A stretch of DNA of 64,000 nt from Polynucleobacter sp. AP-Kaivos-20-H2 (GCF_018882215.1 NZ_JACVOX010000002.1:620001-684000), one strand, 5' to 3'. Positions 36,745-48,213 are shown, numbered from the stretch's first letter. Numbers and translations are program-made. The notes: generated by a model from the sequence alone, not told the origin.

Positions 36745-38208
36745 TTATCGGGGTAAAACAGATGACCCCATTAAATACTGGTCTACTGCCTGGGCACATT
36801 GACGACCCTCACGAATTGCCCAAACCACCAAAGACTGTCCACGACGCATATCACCGGCGGCAAACACCTTGGGAATATTCGTTTGATAGGCATTTTGACC
36901 ATCTACAGTTGCTTTTGCATTGCCGCGAGCATCTTTCTCAACGCCAAATGCATTTAGTACCTGCTGAACTGGAGAGACAAAGCCCATCGCCAAGAGCACT
37001 AAATCCGCCTTGATCTCGAATTCGGAGTTAGGAACTTCTGACATCTTGCCGTCTTTCCACTCCAAACGAACACCAATCAGTTTCTCAACTTTGCCGTTTT
37101 TACCTTCAAAACGTTTGGTTCCTACGGACCAGTCACGATCGCAACCTTCTTCATGAGAAGAAGATGTGCGCAGCTTCGTTGGCCAATAGGGCCATACCAA
37201 AGGCTTGTTTTCTTCTTCTGGCGGCTGTGGGAGTAATTCGAACTGAGTAATCTTGGTTGCGCCATGGCGATTTGAAGTACCCACACAATCAGAACCCGTA
37301 TCACCACCACCGATAACGACTACATGCTTATCGGTTGCACGAATTTCATTTTTGAAGTCGCCAGCATTTTCTTTATTCTGTGGAATCAAGAATTCCAACG
37401 CATAGTGCACACCAGCTAACTCACGACCTGGCACCGGCAAATCACGTGGCTGCTCTGCCCCGCCGGTGATTACTACCGCATCAAAGTCTTTCATCAACTG
37501 CTCAGGGGAAACTGTCTTATTGGAGTAATTTTTTACTTCGGCGCCAATCGCCTCTTTACCAACGAAAACACCGGTCTCAAATTTCACGCCTTCAGCCTGC
37601 ATCTGTTCTACGCGGCGATCAATTAACCATTTTTCCATCTTGAAATCAGGAATGCCGTAACGCAGTAAGCCGCCAACACGATCATTCTTTTCAAATACAG
37701 TTACGTCATGACCAACGCGAGCCAATTGCTGTGCAGCCGCCATACCCGCTGGGCCGCCACCAACTACTGCGATTTTTTTACCAGTCTTAGTTTTAGATGG
37801 TTGCGGTTTAACCCAACCATTTTCCCAGCCTTTATCAATAATGGCGTGCTCAATAGATTTGATACCAACTGCAGAACTATTGATTCCTAAAGTACAAGCA
37901 GCCTCGCAAGGTGCAGGGCAAATACGACCTGTGAATTCTGGAAAGTTATTAGTTGATTGCAAAACATCTAATGCGTTCTTCCAATCATTATGAAATACCA
38001 AGTCATTGAAATCAGGAATGATGTTGTTAACTGGGCAGCCGTTATTACAGAACGGGATACCGCAATCCATACAACGTGCACCCTGAACCTTGGCTTCTTC
38101 ATCAGTTAAAGCAGCAACAAACTCTTTGTAATGATGGAGGCGCTTAACCGGTGCTTCGTACGTCTCACCGACGCGCTCAAACTCCATAAATCCAGTGACC
38201 TTACCCAT
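36745..38208 (-). CDS. gltD: Glutamate synthase small subunit
   Basis: Supplies electrons from NADPH to GltB for glutamate formation from glutamine and 2-oxoglutarate. The protein has 487 residues. N-terminal cysteine clusters [14 protein letters not shown] and [13 protein letters not shown] bind [4Fe-4S] centres. The FAD-binding [16 protein letters not shown] and NADPH-binding [14 protein letters not shown] motifs follow. It lies 47 bp after gltB. Confidence 0.97.
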   Translation of the reverse strand: MGKVTGFMEFERVGETYEAPVKRLHHYKEFVAALTDEEAKVQGARCMDCGIPFCNNGCPVNNIIPDFNDLVFHNDWKNALDVLQSTNNFPEFTGRICPAPCEAACTLGINSSAVGIKSIEHAIIDKGWENGWVKPQPSKTKTGKKIAVVGGGPAGMAAAQQLARVGHDVTVFEKNDRVGGLLRYGIPDFKMEKWLIDRRVEQMQAEGVKFETGVFVGKEAIGAEVKNYSNKTVSPEQLMKDFDAVVITGGAEQPRDLPVPGRELAGVHYALEFLIPQNKENAGDFKNEIRATDKHVVVIGGGDTGSDCVGTSNRHGATKITQFELLPQPPEEENKPLVWPYWPTKLRTSSSHEEGCDRDWSVGTKRFEGKNGKVEKLIGVRLEWKDGKMSEVPNSEFEIKADLVLLAMGFVSPVQQVLNAFGVEKDARGNAKATVDGQNAYQTNIPKVFAAGDMRRGQSLVVWAIREGRQCAQAVDQYLMGSSVLPR

Positions 38209-38255
38209 ATCGAATCCTTAGTATCTTTTCTTAATGTCTTTATTAATTAACTGGC

Positions 38256-41200
38256 TTATGCCGCAACGGTTTTGTTCTGAGCTTTTTCCCACAATTCACC
38301 TAGAGCACGTTTGTACTCAGTTGGAAGAACCTTCACAAAACGACCACGCGCATTTTCCCAATCAGCCAATAGTGCTTTAGCACGCTCAGAGCCGGTATGA
38401 CGGAAATGACGCTCAATCAAGCCCTTCAAAATTTGCTCGTCGGTTAAACGTTCACCGCCATCCTTCACATCAACAGGAGCATGCCATTCAGACTTTGGCA
38501 TCTTAGCGATCTGCTCACCAGAAGGCAGTACTTTTTCCAAAGTCGCCATACTAGTGTTGCAACGCTTATCAAACAATCCATCCTCGTCGTAAACGTAAGC
38601 AATACCACCGCTCATACCTGCAGCAAAGTTACGGCCTGTGGCACCTAATACAACCACTGTTCCACCAGTCATGTACTCACAACCATGGTCACCAGTACCT
38701 TCAACAACCGTTGTAGCGCCAGAGTTACGAACTGCGAAACGCTCACCAGCTACGCCATTAAAGAAGGCCTCACCAGCAATTGCGCCATAGAGAACGGTAT
38801 TACCAACAATGATGTTCTTGGCGGTGTCACCACGGAACTCATGAGGAGCACGAACAATTACGCGCCCGCCCGATAAACCTTTGCCAACGTAGTCATTGCC
38901 GTCGCCAACCAAGTCTAATGTGATACCGCGTGACAAGAAGGCTGCAAAGCTTTGACCGGCTGTGCCATTCAATTGAATATGAATCGTGTCATCCGGTAAG
39001 CCTGCGTGACCATAACGCTGCGCAACTTCTCCAGAGAGCATTGCGCCTACGGTACGGTTCACGTTCTTCACCGGAACAATAAAGGAAACCTTCTCACCAC
39101 GCTCTAATGCGGGCTCACTCTTCTCGATCAAGATGTTGTCAAGCGCACTAGCTAGGCCGTGATCTTGAGTTAACACTTGGTAACGCGGCACTTCGCTTGC
39201 TACTTGTGGTTCAGCGAATATCTTGCTGAAATCCAAGCCGTGCACTTTCCAGTTTTCAATGCCTTTACGGGTATCTAACAAATCAACGCGACCAATTAAG
39301 TCATCAAACTTGCGAATGCCGAGTTGCGCCATTATCTCGCGAGCTTCCTCAGCAATAAAGAAAAAGAAATTCACCACATGCTCAGGTTTGCCTGAGAATT
39401 TTTTACGCAATTCTGGATCCTGGGTTGCAACACCAACTGGGCAAGTATTTAGATGACACTTACGCATCATGATGCAACCCTCAACCACCAATGGCGCTGT
39501 CGCAAAACCAAACTCATCCGCACCTAACAAAGCGCCGATCACTACGTCACGGCCTGTTTTCATCTGGCCGTCAGCCTGAACGCGAATACGGCTGCGCAAA
39601 CCATTGAGAACCAATGTTTGCTGTGTTTCAGCTAAGCCCAACTCCCATGGGGAGCCAGCGTGCTTGATTGAAGACAGCGGAGATGCACCAGTACCACCAT
39701 CATGACCAGCGATCACAACGTGGTCTGCCTTAGCTTTTGCCACACCAGCAGCAATAGTTCCAACGCCCACTTCAGATACCAACTTCACAGAAACGTCAGC
39801 CTTTGGATTAACGTTCTTCAAGTCATGAATCAGTTGAGCAATATCCTCAATCGAATAAATATCATGATGCGGAGGGGGAGAAATCAAACCTACACCCGGC
39901 ACAGAGAAACGCAACTTACCAATGTAATCGGATACTTTTCCACCAGGCAACTGACCACCTTCCCCAGGCTTAGCGCCTTGGGCCATTTTGATCTGAATCT
40001 GATCTGCAGAGCGCAAATACTCTGTAGTCACACCAAAACGACCAGAAGCAACTTGTTTAATCTTGGAGCGCAATGAGTCGCCGTCCAACAATGGAATATT
40101 GGCTTCCACTACATCACTACCCAGGATGCTGGCTAAAGTCTCACCTTTTTTGATTGGGATACCTTTAAGCTCGTTCACATAACGATTTGGATCTTCGCCA
40201 CCCTCACCAGTATTGGACTTACCGCCGATACGGTTCATAGCGATGGCCAAAGTAGCATGGGCTTCTGTAGAGATAGAACCTAAGGACATCGCGCCCGTTG
40301 CAAAACGCTTAACGATTTCTTTTGCAGACTCCACTTCATCCAATGGAATCGCTTTTGCTGGATCGAGCTTGAATTCAAACAAACCACGCAAAGTCATTTG
40401 ACGCTTGGTTTGATCATTGATGATGTTGGCATACTCTTTATAAGTCTGATAGCCCTTCTCAGCACCAATTCGTGTGGAGTGTTGCAACTTCGCAATCGTA
40501 TCTGGAGTCCACATATGATTCTCACCACGAATACGGAAAGCATATTCACCGCCAGCATCAAGCATATTGGTTAAAACTGGATCGTTACCAAATGCAGCCG
40601 TGTGCATACGTAAAGCTTCTTCAGCCACTTCAAATACGCCGATACCGCCCACGTTTGATGGAGTACCTTTGAAGTATTGATCAATGATGTCGTGATTTAA
40701 ACCAATCGCTTCAAAAATCTGTGAGCCGGTGTAAGACATATAGGTAGAGATGCCCATTTTGGACATGACTTTTTGAAGACCCTTACCTACAGCTTTTACA
40801 AAGTTCTTCACTGCTTTTTCAGCAGATAAATCTCCAGACAATCCTTTAGCCATTTCAGCTAAGGTTTCCATAGCGAGGTATGGATGAATCGCTTCTGCAC
40901 CATAACCAGCCAAGAGTGCAAAGTGATGAGTCTCACGTGCACTGCCAGTTTCAACTACTAAGCCAACGCTAGTGCGCAAACCTTTTTGCACCAAATGCTG
41001 ATGGATAGCAGAAGTTGCCAGCAAAGCCGGGATGGCGACATGCTTCTCATCAACTTGACGATCACTCACGATCAAAATGTTGTAGCCAGAACGTACGGCA
41101 TCTGCAGCCTCAGCGCACAAAGATGCCAAGCGAGCCTCAATGCCAGCTTTGCCCCATGAGGCTGGATAGCAAATATCCAATTCGTAAGAGCGGAACTTGC

Positions 41201-43001
41201 CGTTAGTGTAGTGACCAATGTGGCGAATCTTGGTGATGTCATCAAAATCCAAAATTGGCTGACTAACCTCTAAACGCATTGGTGGGTTGATGTTATTGGT
41301 ATCCAACAAATTAGGCTTAGGCCCAATGAAAGAAACTAAGGACATCACCATATTCTCGCGAATCGAGTCGATTGGAGGATTGGTCACCTGCGCAAATAAT
41401 TGCTTAAAGTAGTTATAGAGAGGCTTGTCCTTATTAGAAAGAACAGCCAATGGGCTGTCATTACCCATTGAACCAATAGCCTCTTCACCATTCATGGCCA
41501 TTGGAGCCATCAAGAATTTGATGTCTTCTTGCGTATAACCAAATGCCTGTTGACGGTCTAATAATTTAGCTGCTGGACGAATAGTCGTTTTCTCATCAAT
41601 TAAGTCTGCCTTGCTAGCATCAACCTCATCAAGCTTCACACGAACTGCATCGATCCAACTCTTATATGGCTTAGCTTTAGATACCGCATCCTTTAATTCA
41701 ATGTCATCAATGATGCGACCTTGCTCCATGTCGATCATGAACATCTTGCCTGGCTGCAAACGCCATTTTTGAACGATCTTGCTCTCAGGAATTGGCAATA
41801 CACCAGCTTCAGAACCCATGATGACCAAATCATCATCAGTTACGTAATAACGTGCTGGACGCAAACCGTTGCGGTCCAAGGTTGCGCCAATTTGACGACC
41901 ATCAGTAAATGCCATCGCCGCAGGTCCATCCCATGGCTCCATCATGGCTGCGTGGTATTCGTAGAAAGCACGGCGATTGTCATCCATCAATGCGTGCTGT
42001 TCCCATGCCTCAGGAATCATCATCATCATGGCTTGAGCTAATGGGTAGCCAGACATCACCAGCAACTCTAGACAGTTATCAAAACACGCAGTGTCTGACT
42101 GACCTGGATAAATTAATGGCCAGAGTTTTTGTAGGTCATCACCAAGCACTGGGGAGCTAATCGCACCCTCGCGTGCATTGACCCAATTGACGTTACCCTT
42201 AACAGTGTTGATCTCACCATTGTGCGCAATCATGCGATACGGATGCGCCAATTCCCACGCAGGGAAAGTGTTGGTGGAGAAACGCTGATGCACCAAAGCA
42301 AGCGCGGATACAGTGCGCTTGTCTTGCAAGTCTTGGTAATAAGCGCCCACTTGATTGGCTAACAGCAAACCCTTGTAAACAATGGTTCTAGCGGACATTG
42401 ATGCAACGAAATATTCTTTACCGTGCTTTAAATGCAAATCTTGAATTGCATGACTTGCTGTTTTGCGAATCACATACAACTTACGCTCTAGCGCATCCGT
42501 TGTCATGATGTCGCGGCCACGGCCAATAAAAATTTGACGGATAAATGGCTCTGTCATTTGTACTGTTGGAGACATCGGCAATTTCACATCTACTGGAACA
42601 TCTCTCCAACCTAAAACAACTTGGCCCTCTAAGCGCACAGTGCGCTCTAATTCCTGTTCGCATGCCAAACGGGAAGCATGCTCTTTCGGCAAGAAAATCA
42701 TGCCAACGCCATACTCACCTAATGGTGGCAAAGTCACGCCTTGCTTAGCCATTTCTTCGCGATACAAAGTATCTGGGATCTGAATCAAGATACCAGCGCC
42801 ATCGCCCATTAACGGATCAGCACCAACTGCTCCCCGGTGATCTAAATTCTCAAGGATCTGTAAACCCTGAGAAACGATCTCATGAGATTTCTTACCTTTG
42901 ATATGTGCAACGAATCCTACGCCGCAAGCGTCATGCTCATTACTAGGGTCATATAAACCTTGAGCGATAGGGCGAAGATCTGTATTTAATTTTGTAGTCA
43001 T
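38256..43001 (-). CDS. gltB: Glutamate synthase large subunit
   Basis: Flavoprotein that hydrolyses glutamine and channels the ammonia to 2-oxoglutarate. The start is ATG 43001 ([10 protein letters not shown]...), giving 1581 residues; an upstream in-frame ATG adds 53 residues unlike the family. The class II amidotransferase Cys is C26 in EHDACGVGF and becomes N-terminal after removal of the propeptide. The FMN domain has [10 protein letters not shown] and the 3Fe-4S cysteines in [16 protein letters not shown]. The C-terminal beta-helix domain has repeated GG and GxGxxG turns. Confidence 0.97.
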   Translation of the reverse strand: MTTKLNTDLRPIAQGLYDPSNEHDACGVGFVAHIKGKKSHEIVSQGLQILENLDHRGAVGADPLMGDGAGILIQIPDTLYREEMAKQGVTLPPLGEYGVGMIFLPKEHASRLACEQELERTVRLEGQVVLGWRDVPVDVKLPMSPTVQMTEPFIRQIFIGRGRDIMTTDALERKLYVIRKTASHAIQDLHLKHGKEYFVASMSARTIVYKGLLLANQVGAYYQDLQDKRTVSALALVHQRFSTNTFPAWELAHPYRMIAHNGEINTVKGNVNWVNAREGAISSPVLGDDLQKLWPLIYPGQSDTACFDNCLELLVMSGYPLAQAMMMMIPEAWEQHALMDDNRRAFYEYHAAMMEPWDGPAAMAFTDGRQIGATLDRNGLRPARYYVTDDDLVIMGSEAGVLPIPESKIVQKWRLQPGKMFMIDMEQGRIIDDIELKDAVSKAKPYKSWIDAVRVKLDEVDASKADLIDEKTTIRPAAKLLDRQQAFGYTQEDIKFLMAPMAMNGEEAIGSMGNDSPLAVLSNKDKPLYNYFKQLFAQVTNPPIDSIRENMVMSLVSFIGPKPNLLDTNNINPPMRLEVSQPILDFDDITKIRHIGHYTNGKFRSYELDICYPASWGKAGIEARLASLCAEAADAVRSGYNILIVSDRQVDEKHVAIPALLATSAIHQHLVQKGLRTSVGLVVETGSARETHHFALLAGYGAEAIHPYLAMETLAEMAKGLSGDLSAEKAVKNFVKAVGKGLQKVMSKMGISTYMSYTGSQIFEAIGLNHDIIDQYFKGTPSNVGGIGVFEVAEEALRMHTAAFGNDPVLTNMLDAGGEYAFRIRGENHMWTPDTIAKLQHSTRIGAEKGYQTYKEYANIINDQTKRQMTLRGLFEFKLDPAKAIPLDEVESAKEIVKRFATGAMSLGSISTEAHATLAIAMNRIGGKSNTGEGGEDPNRYVNELKGIPIKKGETLASILGSDVVEANIPLLDGDSLRSKIKQVASGRFGVTTEYLRSADQIQIKMAQGAKPGEGGQLPGGKVSDYIGKLRFSVPGVGLISPPPHHDIYSIEDIAQLIHDLKNVNPKADVSVKLVSEVGVGTIAAGVAKAKADHVVIAGHDGGTGASPLSSIKHAGSPWELGLAETQQTLVLNGLRSRIRVQADGQMKTGRDVVIGALLGADEFGFATAPLVVEGCIMMRKCHLNTCPVGVATQDPELRKKFSGKPEHVVNFFFFIAEEAREIMAQLGIRKFDDLIGRVDLLDTRKGIENWKVHGLDFSKIFAEPQVASEVPRYQVLTQDHGLASALDNILIEKSEPALERGEKVSFIVPVKNVNRTVGAMLSGEVAQRYGHAGLPDDTIHIQLNGTAGQSFAAFLSRGITLDLVGDGNDYVGKGLSGGRVIVRAPHEFRGDTAKNIIVGNTVLYGAIAGEAFFNGVAGERFAVRNSGATTVVEGTGDHGCEYMTGGTVVVLGATGRNFAAGMSGGIAYVYDEDGLFDKRCNTSMATLEKVLPSGEQIAKMPKSEWHAPVDVKDGGERLTDEQILKGLIERHFRHTGSERAKALLADWENARGRFVKVLPTEYKRALGELWEKAQNKTVAA

Positions 43002-43088
43002 AGTATTTCCGAGGGGCGACAAAGGCCTAATTACTTTTGGAGGATCCAATATAGGTGAATACCCATACCGATGCAATAGAAATAAAAT

Positions 43089-43149
43089 GAGTCTGTCCCA
43101 TTTATTTTGATGTCGCACCAATATGAATTCTATATATGGGGACAGAGTC
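43089..43149. repeat. Imperfect inverted repeat next to the transposase gene
   Basis: The left arm GAGTCTGTCCCATTTAT starts at 43089. The right arm, whose reverse complement reads GACTCTGTCCCCATATAT, ends at 43149. About 30 bp separate the core arms. TCTGTCCC-type inverted arms near Y1 transposases resemble the REP/BIME-like elements such enzymes recognise; the link here is inferred from adjacency. Confidence 0.65.
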
Positions 43150-43159
43150 GTAATTCTCA

Positions 43160-43177
43160 ATACCCTATTTGGGGTAT
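43160..43177. repeat. Small hairpin between the inverted repeat and the transposase gene
   Basis: ATACCC (43160-43165) pairs with GGGTAT (43172-43177) around a 6-nt loop. It lies 18 bp past the transposase stop codon and could be part of the same repeat element or a weak 3' stabiliser. Confidence 0.4.
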
Positions 43178-43195
43178 AGGGAAACTATTAATTAC

Positions 43196-43900
43196 CTAAG
43201 TGCTTGAATTTAATATATTAAATTTTCTAGGACGCCCACGGTGGCGAATTAATGCAAGCTCCGGAGCATCTTTAAAGAGCTTTTTGGCATAAATATCACT
43301 GACCCAAGGCTTGGATCGCAATAGAGATTCTGTGATTTGGCGGTCTTCCCAGTGGGGCGCGCCCTCTTTTACAAAGTTCGACCAGCTCATCTGCCTCTCA
43401 AAAGGGGTATTACCCAACCTCCAAAAATGCTGATGATCTACCAACCAAGGCTCCGCATTGCCACCAATGTGGGTTGCAAAACTAGTCCATGTAGAGCTTT
43501 GGGGATGAGATTCATAACCAGATCTCACCGGATTGAGCTCTATATAACGCTGGCAGCGTAAAAAATAATCTGGGTCAATCAAAGACGAGCGATAGCGCCC
43601 CTCCCAAATAGTTCCAGAGCGGCGGTGCTGTTGATTGAAGTATTGGGCATAACGGCGGCCTAGAGACTGCATTGTTTTCGCAAGCGAATCTTCACTTTGG
43701 GGAGTCATAAGTAAATGCACATGGTTGGGCATTAAAGCAAACGCATGTACAGCACAACCAAACTGCCTAGCAGCTTCACGCAGCCACTCTAGATAAGTGC
43801 GACGATCTTCATCGGCAAAGAAAATAGTTTCACGATTATTGCCGCGGACCATCACATGCATTGCTTGGCCTGGTATTACTGTGCGAGCTTGCCGTGCCAT
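43196..43900 (-). CDS. REP-associated tyrosine transposase (Y1, IS200-like fold)
   Basis: HUH-family single-strand DNA nuclease; solitary chromosomal members are thought to mobilise or maintain REP-type hairpins rather than act as full insertion sequences. The protein has 234 residues. The HUH pair H60/H62 is in LMPNHVHLLM, and a candidate catalytic Tyr is in the YFLRCQRYIELNPVRSG helix (Y112 or Y119). GTIWEGRYRSSLID is also typical. No IS200-type ends flank the gene; an inverted repeat lies on the 3' side and mrcA starts 13 bp from its 5' end in the same direction. The catalytic residues look intact. Confidence 0.92.
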   Translation of the reverse strand: MARQARTVIPGQAMHVMVRGNNRETIFFADEDRRTYLEWLREAARQFGCAVHAFALMPNHVHLLMTPQSEDSLAKTMQSLGRRYAQYFNQQHRRSGTIWEGRYRSSLIDPDYFLRCQRYIELNPVRSGYESHPQSSTWTSFATHIGGNAEPWLVDHQHFWRLGNTPFERQMSWSNFVKEGAPHWEDRQITESLLRSKPWVSDIYAKKLFKDAPELALIRHRGRPRKFNILNSST

Positions 43901-43912
43901 GTTGAAAACGAA

Positions 43913-46249
43913 CTATTGCAGTTCGCGCACACCGCCGTTAGTAGAGAAGTCCGGGATAAACCAGTCGCCATCAACTTGCGTTACGCCGCTTGGCACTTCA
44001 CGGGAGATCTGAGGGCTATCTTTTAACGCAGTCGCCATATAAGAAATCCACATTGGCAAAGCAAGTCCGCCACCAGTCTCTCGATCGCCCAAACTCGCAG
44101 GCTTATCAAAGCCAATCCATGCAATCGCAACTACTTTAGGGTTATAGCCAGCAAACCAGGCATCGTGCGAATCGTTCGTTGTGCCTGTTTTACCTGCAAT
44201 GTCGCTGCGTCCCAACTTAACACGCGCTGAGGCTGCGGTACCCGTCTTGGTTACTTCTTGCAGCATGCTGTCCATCACAAATGCAGTGCGTGCATCCAAT
44301 ACACGAGGCGCATCTTCGCCCGAATGCGTAGGCTTTGCTTCGAACATGACGGTGCCTTTAGAGTCCACCATCTTGTCAATCAAAAATGGATCTACACGAT
44401 AACCACCATTGGCAAACACACTATAAGCAGAGGCCATCTGCAACGGGGTTACAGAACCCGCGCCCAAAGCCATTGTTAAGTAAGGGGGATGCTTTTCTGG
44501 TTCAAAGCCAAAACGCTGAATATATTCCTGCGCATAAGAGGGGCCAATGGCACGGATAATGCGAACCGATACTAAGTTCTTTGATTTTGCCAAGGCATTG
44601 CGCAAGCGCATCATGCCGTCGTATTTACCATCGTAGTTTTTTGGCTCCCAGGCCTGACTACCAGTCTCCATGCTGCCAATGGATAAAGGTGCATCGTTCA
44701 CCATCGTACTTGGGGTAAAGCCTTTTTCAATTGCGGCAGCATAGATAAATGGTTTGAATGAGGAACCAGGCTGACGCAAAGCTTGCGTCACGTGATTGAA
44801 TTGATTACGACGGAAATCAAAGCCGCCTACTAAAGACAGAATTGCACCTGTCTCTGCATTCATGGAGACAAAAGCAGCTTCAACTTGCGGAAGTTGAGCC
44901 AACTTCCAAACTCCCCCATCCGATAACAAACGCACTATAGCGCCTGGGCGTAAGCGTTTTTTGGGCTGAGCACTATCAGTAATAGAGGCAGCCGCCAACT
45001 TCATGCCTTCACCTTTAATAGTGATGGTGTCCCCGGTTGAAATCATGACTTGCATTTCTTTTGGCTTTACATCAAGCACAACGCCAGACTGCAAATCATC
45101 TAACTGTGGATAAGCAAGCAATGCCTCATCAATCGCGCGCTGGCGTTTCACAGAGTCTTCAGGAAGATCGATAAAACCCTCTGGTCCACGATAAGCATGC
45201 CGTAAATCGTATTCAAAAATTCCACGTCGGACTGCTTTATAAGCAGCATCTTGATCGGCCTTCAAGATAGTCGTGTAGACGTCGATCCCCTGAGAATAGA
45301 TTGCCTCACCATACTGCGTGAAGAGTAATTGACGAACCATTTCAGCGGGGAAGTCAGCACGAACTGCAAACTCATTACCTAGGCCGCGAATATGTAATTC
45401 TTCAATCATCGCTTTTTGGTATTCCTCTGGCGTGATGTAACCCAGATCACGCATGCGCTGAAGAATGTACTCTTGACGAATCTTGGCGCGGCGGAAATTG
45501 CTCACTGGGTTATAGGCTGATGGCGCCTTTGGCAGGCCAGCCAACATCGCTGATTCTGCAATTGTGATGTCCTTGAGCTCTTTTCCAAAATAAATTTGTG
45601 CGGCACTAGAGAATCCAAATGCTCTTTGACCTAAGAAAATCTGGTTCATATAGATTTCCAAGATTTTGTCTTTGGTTAATTGAGACTCAATCTCCCAGGC
45701 CAGGAGAACCTCATAAATTTTTCGGCTAAAGGTTTTTTCATTGCTGAGAAAGAAGTTGCGAGCCACCTGCATGGTGATAGTGGACGCACCTTGCGAAAGG
45801 TGTCCGCGTAAATTGGTTACTGCTGCCCGCAAAATTCCAACATAGTCCACGCCACCGTGAGAATAGAAGCGGTCATCCTCAATTGCTAATACGGCGTTGC
45901 GCATACTCATCGGTATTTCGTTTAAAGGAATGACCTTGCGGCGCTCCTCGCCAAACTCACCAATCAACACTTTGTCTGCTGTGTAAATACGCAGAGGAGT
46001 CTTGGGGTTGTAATCCGTTAAAGCAGAGATCTTCGGAAGATTGGGTTTTGCGACCAAGAACGCATAACCCATCAATAGCGTGATTACCAAAGCAAAGACT
46101 ACGCTGATGATCAGTAAAGCCTTTACGAGTGGATTACTAGAAGTCTTGCGCTGCAAGCCAGGCTCAACTCGTGAATTCCGAGGGCGTCTATCGGATGGAC
46201 GAATGGGACGCTGATTCAGCGGCGGCTTGTCTTTTGGAGGTAAGGCCAT
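43913..46249 (-). CDS. mrcA: Penicillin-binding protein 1A
   Basis: Bifunctional peptidoglycan glycosyltransferase and transpeptidase. The protein has 778 residues. A basic cytoplasmic N-terminus and membrane anchor (about 42-66) precede the GT51 domain with catalytic Glu in AIEDDRFYSHGGVDY. The transpeptidase motifs are SSFK in QPGSSFKPF, SKN in AKSKNLVS and KTGT in AGKTGTTND. In proteobacteria mrcA usually faces pilMNOPQ; here a reduced pair of genes occupies that place. Confidence 0.96.
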   Translation of the reverse strand: MALPPKDKPPLNQRPIRPSDRRPRNSRVEPGLQRKTSSNPLVKALLIISVVFALVITLLMGYAFLVAKPNLPKISALTDYNPKTPLRIYTADKVLIGEFGEERRKVIPLNEIPMSMRNAVLAIEDDRFYSHGGVDYVGILRAAVTNLRGHLSQGASTITMQVARNFFLSNEKTFSRKIYEVLLAWEIESQLTKDKILEIYMNQIFLGQRAFGFSSAAQIYFGKELKDITIAESAMLAGLPKAPSAYNPVSNFRRAKIRQEYILQRMRDLGYITPEEYQKAMIEELHIRGLGNEFAVRADFPAEMVRQLLFTQYGEAIYSQGIDVYTTILKADQDAAYKAVRRGIFEYDLRHAYRGPEGFIDLPEDSVKRQRAIDEALLAYPQLDDLQSGVVLDVKPKEMQVMISTGDTITIKGEGMKLAAASITDSAQPKKRLRPGAIVRLLSDGGVWKLAQLPQVEAAFVSMNAETGAILSLVGGFDFRRNQFNHVTQALRQPGSSFKPFIYAAAIEKGFTPSTMVNDAPLSIGSMETGSQAWEPKNYDGKYDGMMRLRNALAKSKNLVSVRIIRAIGPSYAQEYIQRFGFEPEKHPPYLTMALGAGSVTPLQMASAYSVFANGGYRVDPFLIDKMVDSKGTVMFEAKPTHSGEDAPRVLDARTAFVMDSMLQEVTKTGTAASARVKLGRSDIAGKTGTTNDSHDAWFAGYNPKVVAIAWIGFDKPASLGDRETGGGLALPMWISYMATALKDSPQISREVPSGVTQVDGDWFIPDFSTNGGVRELQ

Positions 46250-46354
46250 ATGTTCAAATTATAGGGTGCTTAGACAATTCCCCTAAAACCTCCAAAATCC
46301 TTGTATCGCTTGTAGATAAGATCTGATTTCTGACGGTGGGTTCAATCTAGGCTG

Positions 46355-47083
46355 ATGGATTTTCAGCACCCAAAACAGAAGAATATGGGCATGCCCGCAC
46401 GCCATATTTCCAGCCAATCTTTTGATGAAATTCTGAGTGATCTTGGCGATGATCCAGCCATCCCCGACCCCCATGGAATCCGTAAACCACCTCCCCAACA
46501 AAGCACGCCGTCTAGAGCTCCAAACCAAGGCAGAAACAATCTCTTCCCGGAGCCTTTAAGTCCTATTCAGATCAGAAATTCGCTCCAAGGAATTGCACTT
46601 CCAATCGCCTTGATTGGCGTCTTGTTGGCAGCAGCTATTGTATTTTTTGTAGCCTACACCTCGCTGAATAAGCAATCCCAAGATGCTTTGGAGGCATCCC
46701 AACAACAGATCTCTGAATTGAAAAAGGAGATGCTATTAATGCGTGATCAAATTAATCAAGATCAGGATGAGCTATATCTAGCAATTGATGAAATAGAAGT
46801 AAGTATTCACTCTTTAAAGGAAAGAAAGGCAGAAACAAGAGCTCCCAACAGGCCGCAAGCTCCAACCCATGAGTCGGAGCTACGCCGCTGGCGCTACCTT
46901 GGAACATCCCAAATGGGCAATACCCAGCAAGCCTATTTTCATACAGGGAAAAGCCATCTTGCCTTTGAGAAGGGGGCGCAGGTTTTAGGGGAATGGCGCC
47001 TAAGTTCTATCGAAAAATCACTAGTGACCCTAATGCATCCCCAAGGCAAATCTGTGGTTCTGAAGGCTTCAAAAAGCGAATGA
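46355..47083 (+). CDS. PilP-like protein with membrane anchor and coiled coil, putative
   Basis: Not clearly assignable to a named family. The protein has 242 residues: a polar, Pro-rich cytoplasmic region (1-75), one membrane helix (about 79-103), a coiled coil (about 105-158) and a small beta-rich domain (about 176-242). The last begins RRWRYLGTSQMGNTQQAYF and resembles the PilP core, where a short strand pair binds the secretin. The layout looks like a PilN/PilO-type stalk joined to a PilP-type head. The stop overlaps the secretin ATG (ATGA), so both products are made together. Position between mrcA and the secretin-aroK-aroB block is that of the pil operon. Confidence 0.65.
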   Translation: MDFQHPKQKNMGMPARHISSQSFDEILSDLGDDPAIPDPHGIRKPPPQQSTPSRAPNQGRNNLFPEPLSPIQIRNSLQGIALPIALIGVLLAAAIVFFVAYTSLNKQSQDALEASQQQISELKKEMLLMRDQINQDQDELYLAIDEIEVSIHSLKERKAETRAPNRPQAPTHESELRRWRYLGTSQMGNTQQAYFHTGKSHLAFEKGAQVLGEWRLSSIEKSLVTLMHPQGKSVVLKASKSE

Positions 47084-48201
47084 AGCTCAGTCTAAATAAC
47101 CCCCAGAAATACTTCAAACTGATAACCTCTTGGTTAGCTGTATTGATGCTTTTATCGAGCAATACCGCAATGGGTAATACGCCTTCACAAAATCATTTCC
47201 TGATCCCTATTAGCCTACAATTTACTGATATTGAATTAACTGAACTTTTAGAAACTATGGCGAAATTGGGTAATACCAATTTTTTATTAAGTGAATCCAT
47301 TAAGGGGAGGGTCTCTATAGACCTTAGAAATACCCCCTGGCAAACAGCCCTTCACTCCATTCTGGCGAGCCGCGGCTTAAGACTGGTGCGCAACGGAGAA
47401 ATCTATTGGATTGGACCCCATGCAGAAATCCAAGCCTTTCAGAAATTCCGACGTGAAGACGCCGCCCTTCCTTTTGGTGGAGACCACATTAATAGTCCAA
47501 GGCAAATCCTCATAGAAGCCCGAATAGTTGAGGCTGATGAACGCTTTGCTCGTGAGCTAGGGGTCAAGCTGGGATATCAAGCTAATGGTGTCGGAGATAA
47601 AACAGATCAAAAATTGATTGGCAGCATGGATCTGGGTGGCGCTGGTTTGAGTGGTTTTAATCCAGCAACCATGGCGGCAACCTTAGTCTCCAGAAATGGA
47701 AGCCGCATTTTGCAGGCAGAACTTTCTGCGCTTGAGTCTGAAGGTCAGGGAAAGATTCTTTCAAACCCACGCATCATGACTGGCGACCAAGTGAAGGCAA
47801 CCATTGAGCAAGGCACAGAACTACCCTATCAAACCTCGAATCAAAATGGCAGCAAGTTGCAATTTAGAAAGGCAAACCTTCGCCTAGAGGTTTTGCCAAA
47901 AATCCATCCAGACGGAAAGATATCAATGCTAGTGGGCATTAATAAGGACACGGTAGGTATGAAAACAGAACAGGGATATGCCATTGACACCAAAAGCCTG
48001 AGCTCAGAGGTCACCGTTGAAAACGGCGGGACAGCCATCATTGGTGGTATTTTCCAAACTACCGAACGGGAAGACGAAGTCAAAATCCCGCTCTTGGGCG
48101 ATATACCCCTCATTGGTCATTTTTTTCGCCACAAATCCAAATTACAAGATAAAACCGAGCTACTTGTCTTTTTAACTCCGACCGTTCTCGACAAACCCTA
48201 A
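47080..48201 (+). CDS. Short secretin, PilQ/HofQ-like
   Basis: Outer-membrane secretin of the type IV pilus or DNA-uptake kind. It has 373 residues from ATG 47080, which overlaps the previous stop; a longer in-frame start is rejected. A signal peptide (about 1-32) is followed by one STN-like domain (LQFTDIELTELLETMAKLG, then LRNTPWQTALHSIL), one N-domain and the secretin core with VEADERFARELGVKLG, ILSNPRIMTGD and IPLLGDIPLIGHFFRHK. It lacks the AMIN domains and long N-terminus of full PilQ, matching HofQ/ComE-size proteins. The gene precedes aroK, as pilQ does. Confidence 0.88.
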   Translation: MKLSLNNPQKYFKLITSWLAVLMLLSSNTAMGNTPSQNHFLIPISLQFTDIELTELLETMAKLGNTNFLLSESIKGRVSIDLRNTPWQTALHSILASRGLRLVRNGEIYWIGPHAEIQAFQKFRREDAALPFGGDHINSPRQILIEARIVEADERFARELGVKLGYQANGVGDKTDQKLIGSMDLGGAGLSGFNPATMAATLVSRNGSRILQAELSALESEGQGKILSNPRIMTGDQVKATIEQGTELPYQTSNQNGSKLQFRKANLRLEVLPKIHPDGKISMLVGINKDTVGMKTEQGYAIDTKSLSSEVTVENGGTAIIGGIFQTTEREDEVKIPLLGDIPLIGHFFRHKSKLQDKTELLVFLTPTVLDKP

Positions 48202-48213
48202 TAGAATCGGAGG

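Noticed and set aside
38685..42748. Several plus-strand frames of 60-124 codons inside gltB
   Set aside because: They are antisense shadows of a strongly conserved coding sequence.
43002..43160. N-terminal extension of GltB by 53 residues
   Set aside because: The extension is unlike the family and covers the inverted repeat; the MTTKLN start places Cys26 correctly for propeptide cleavage.
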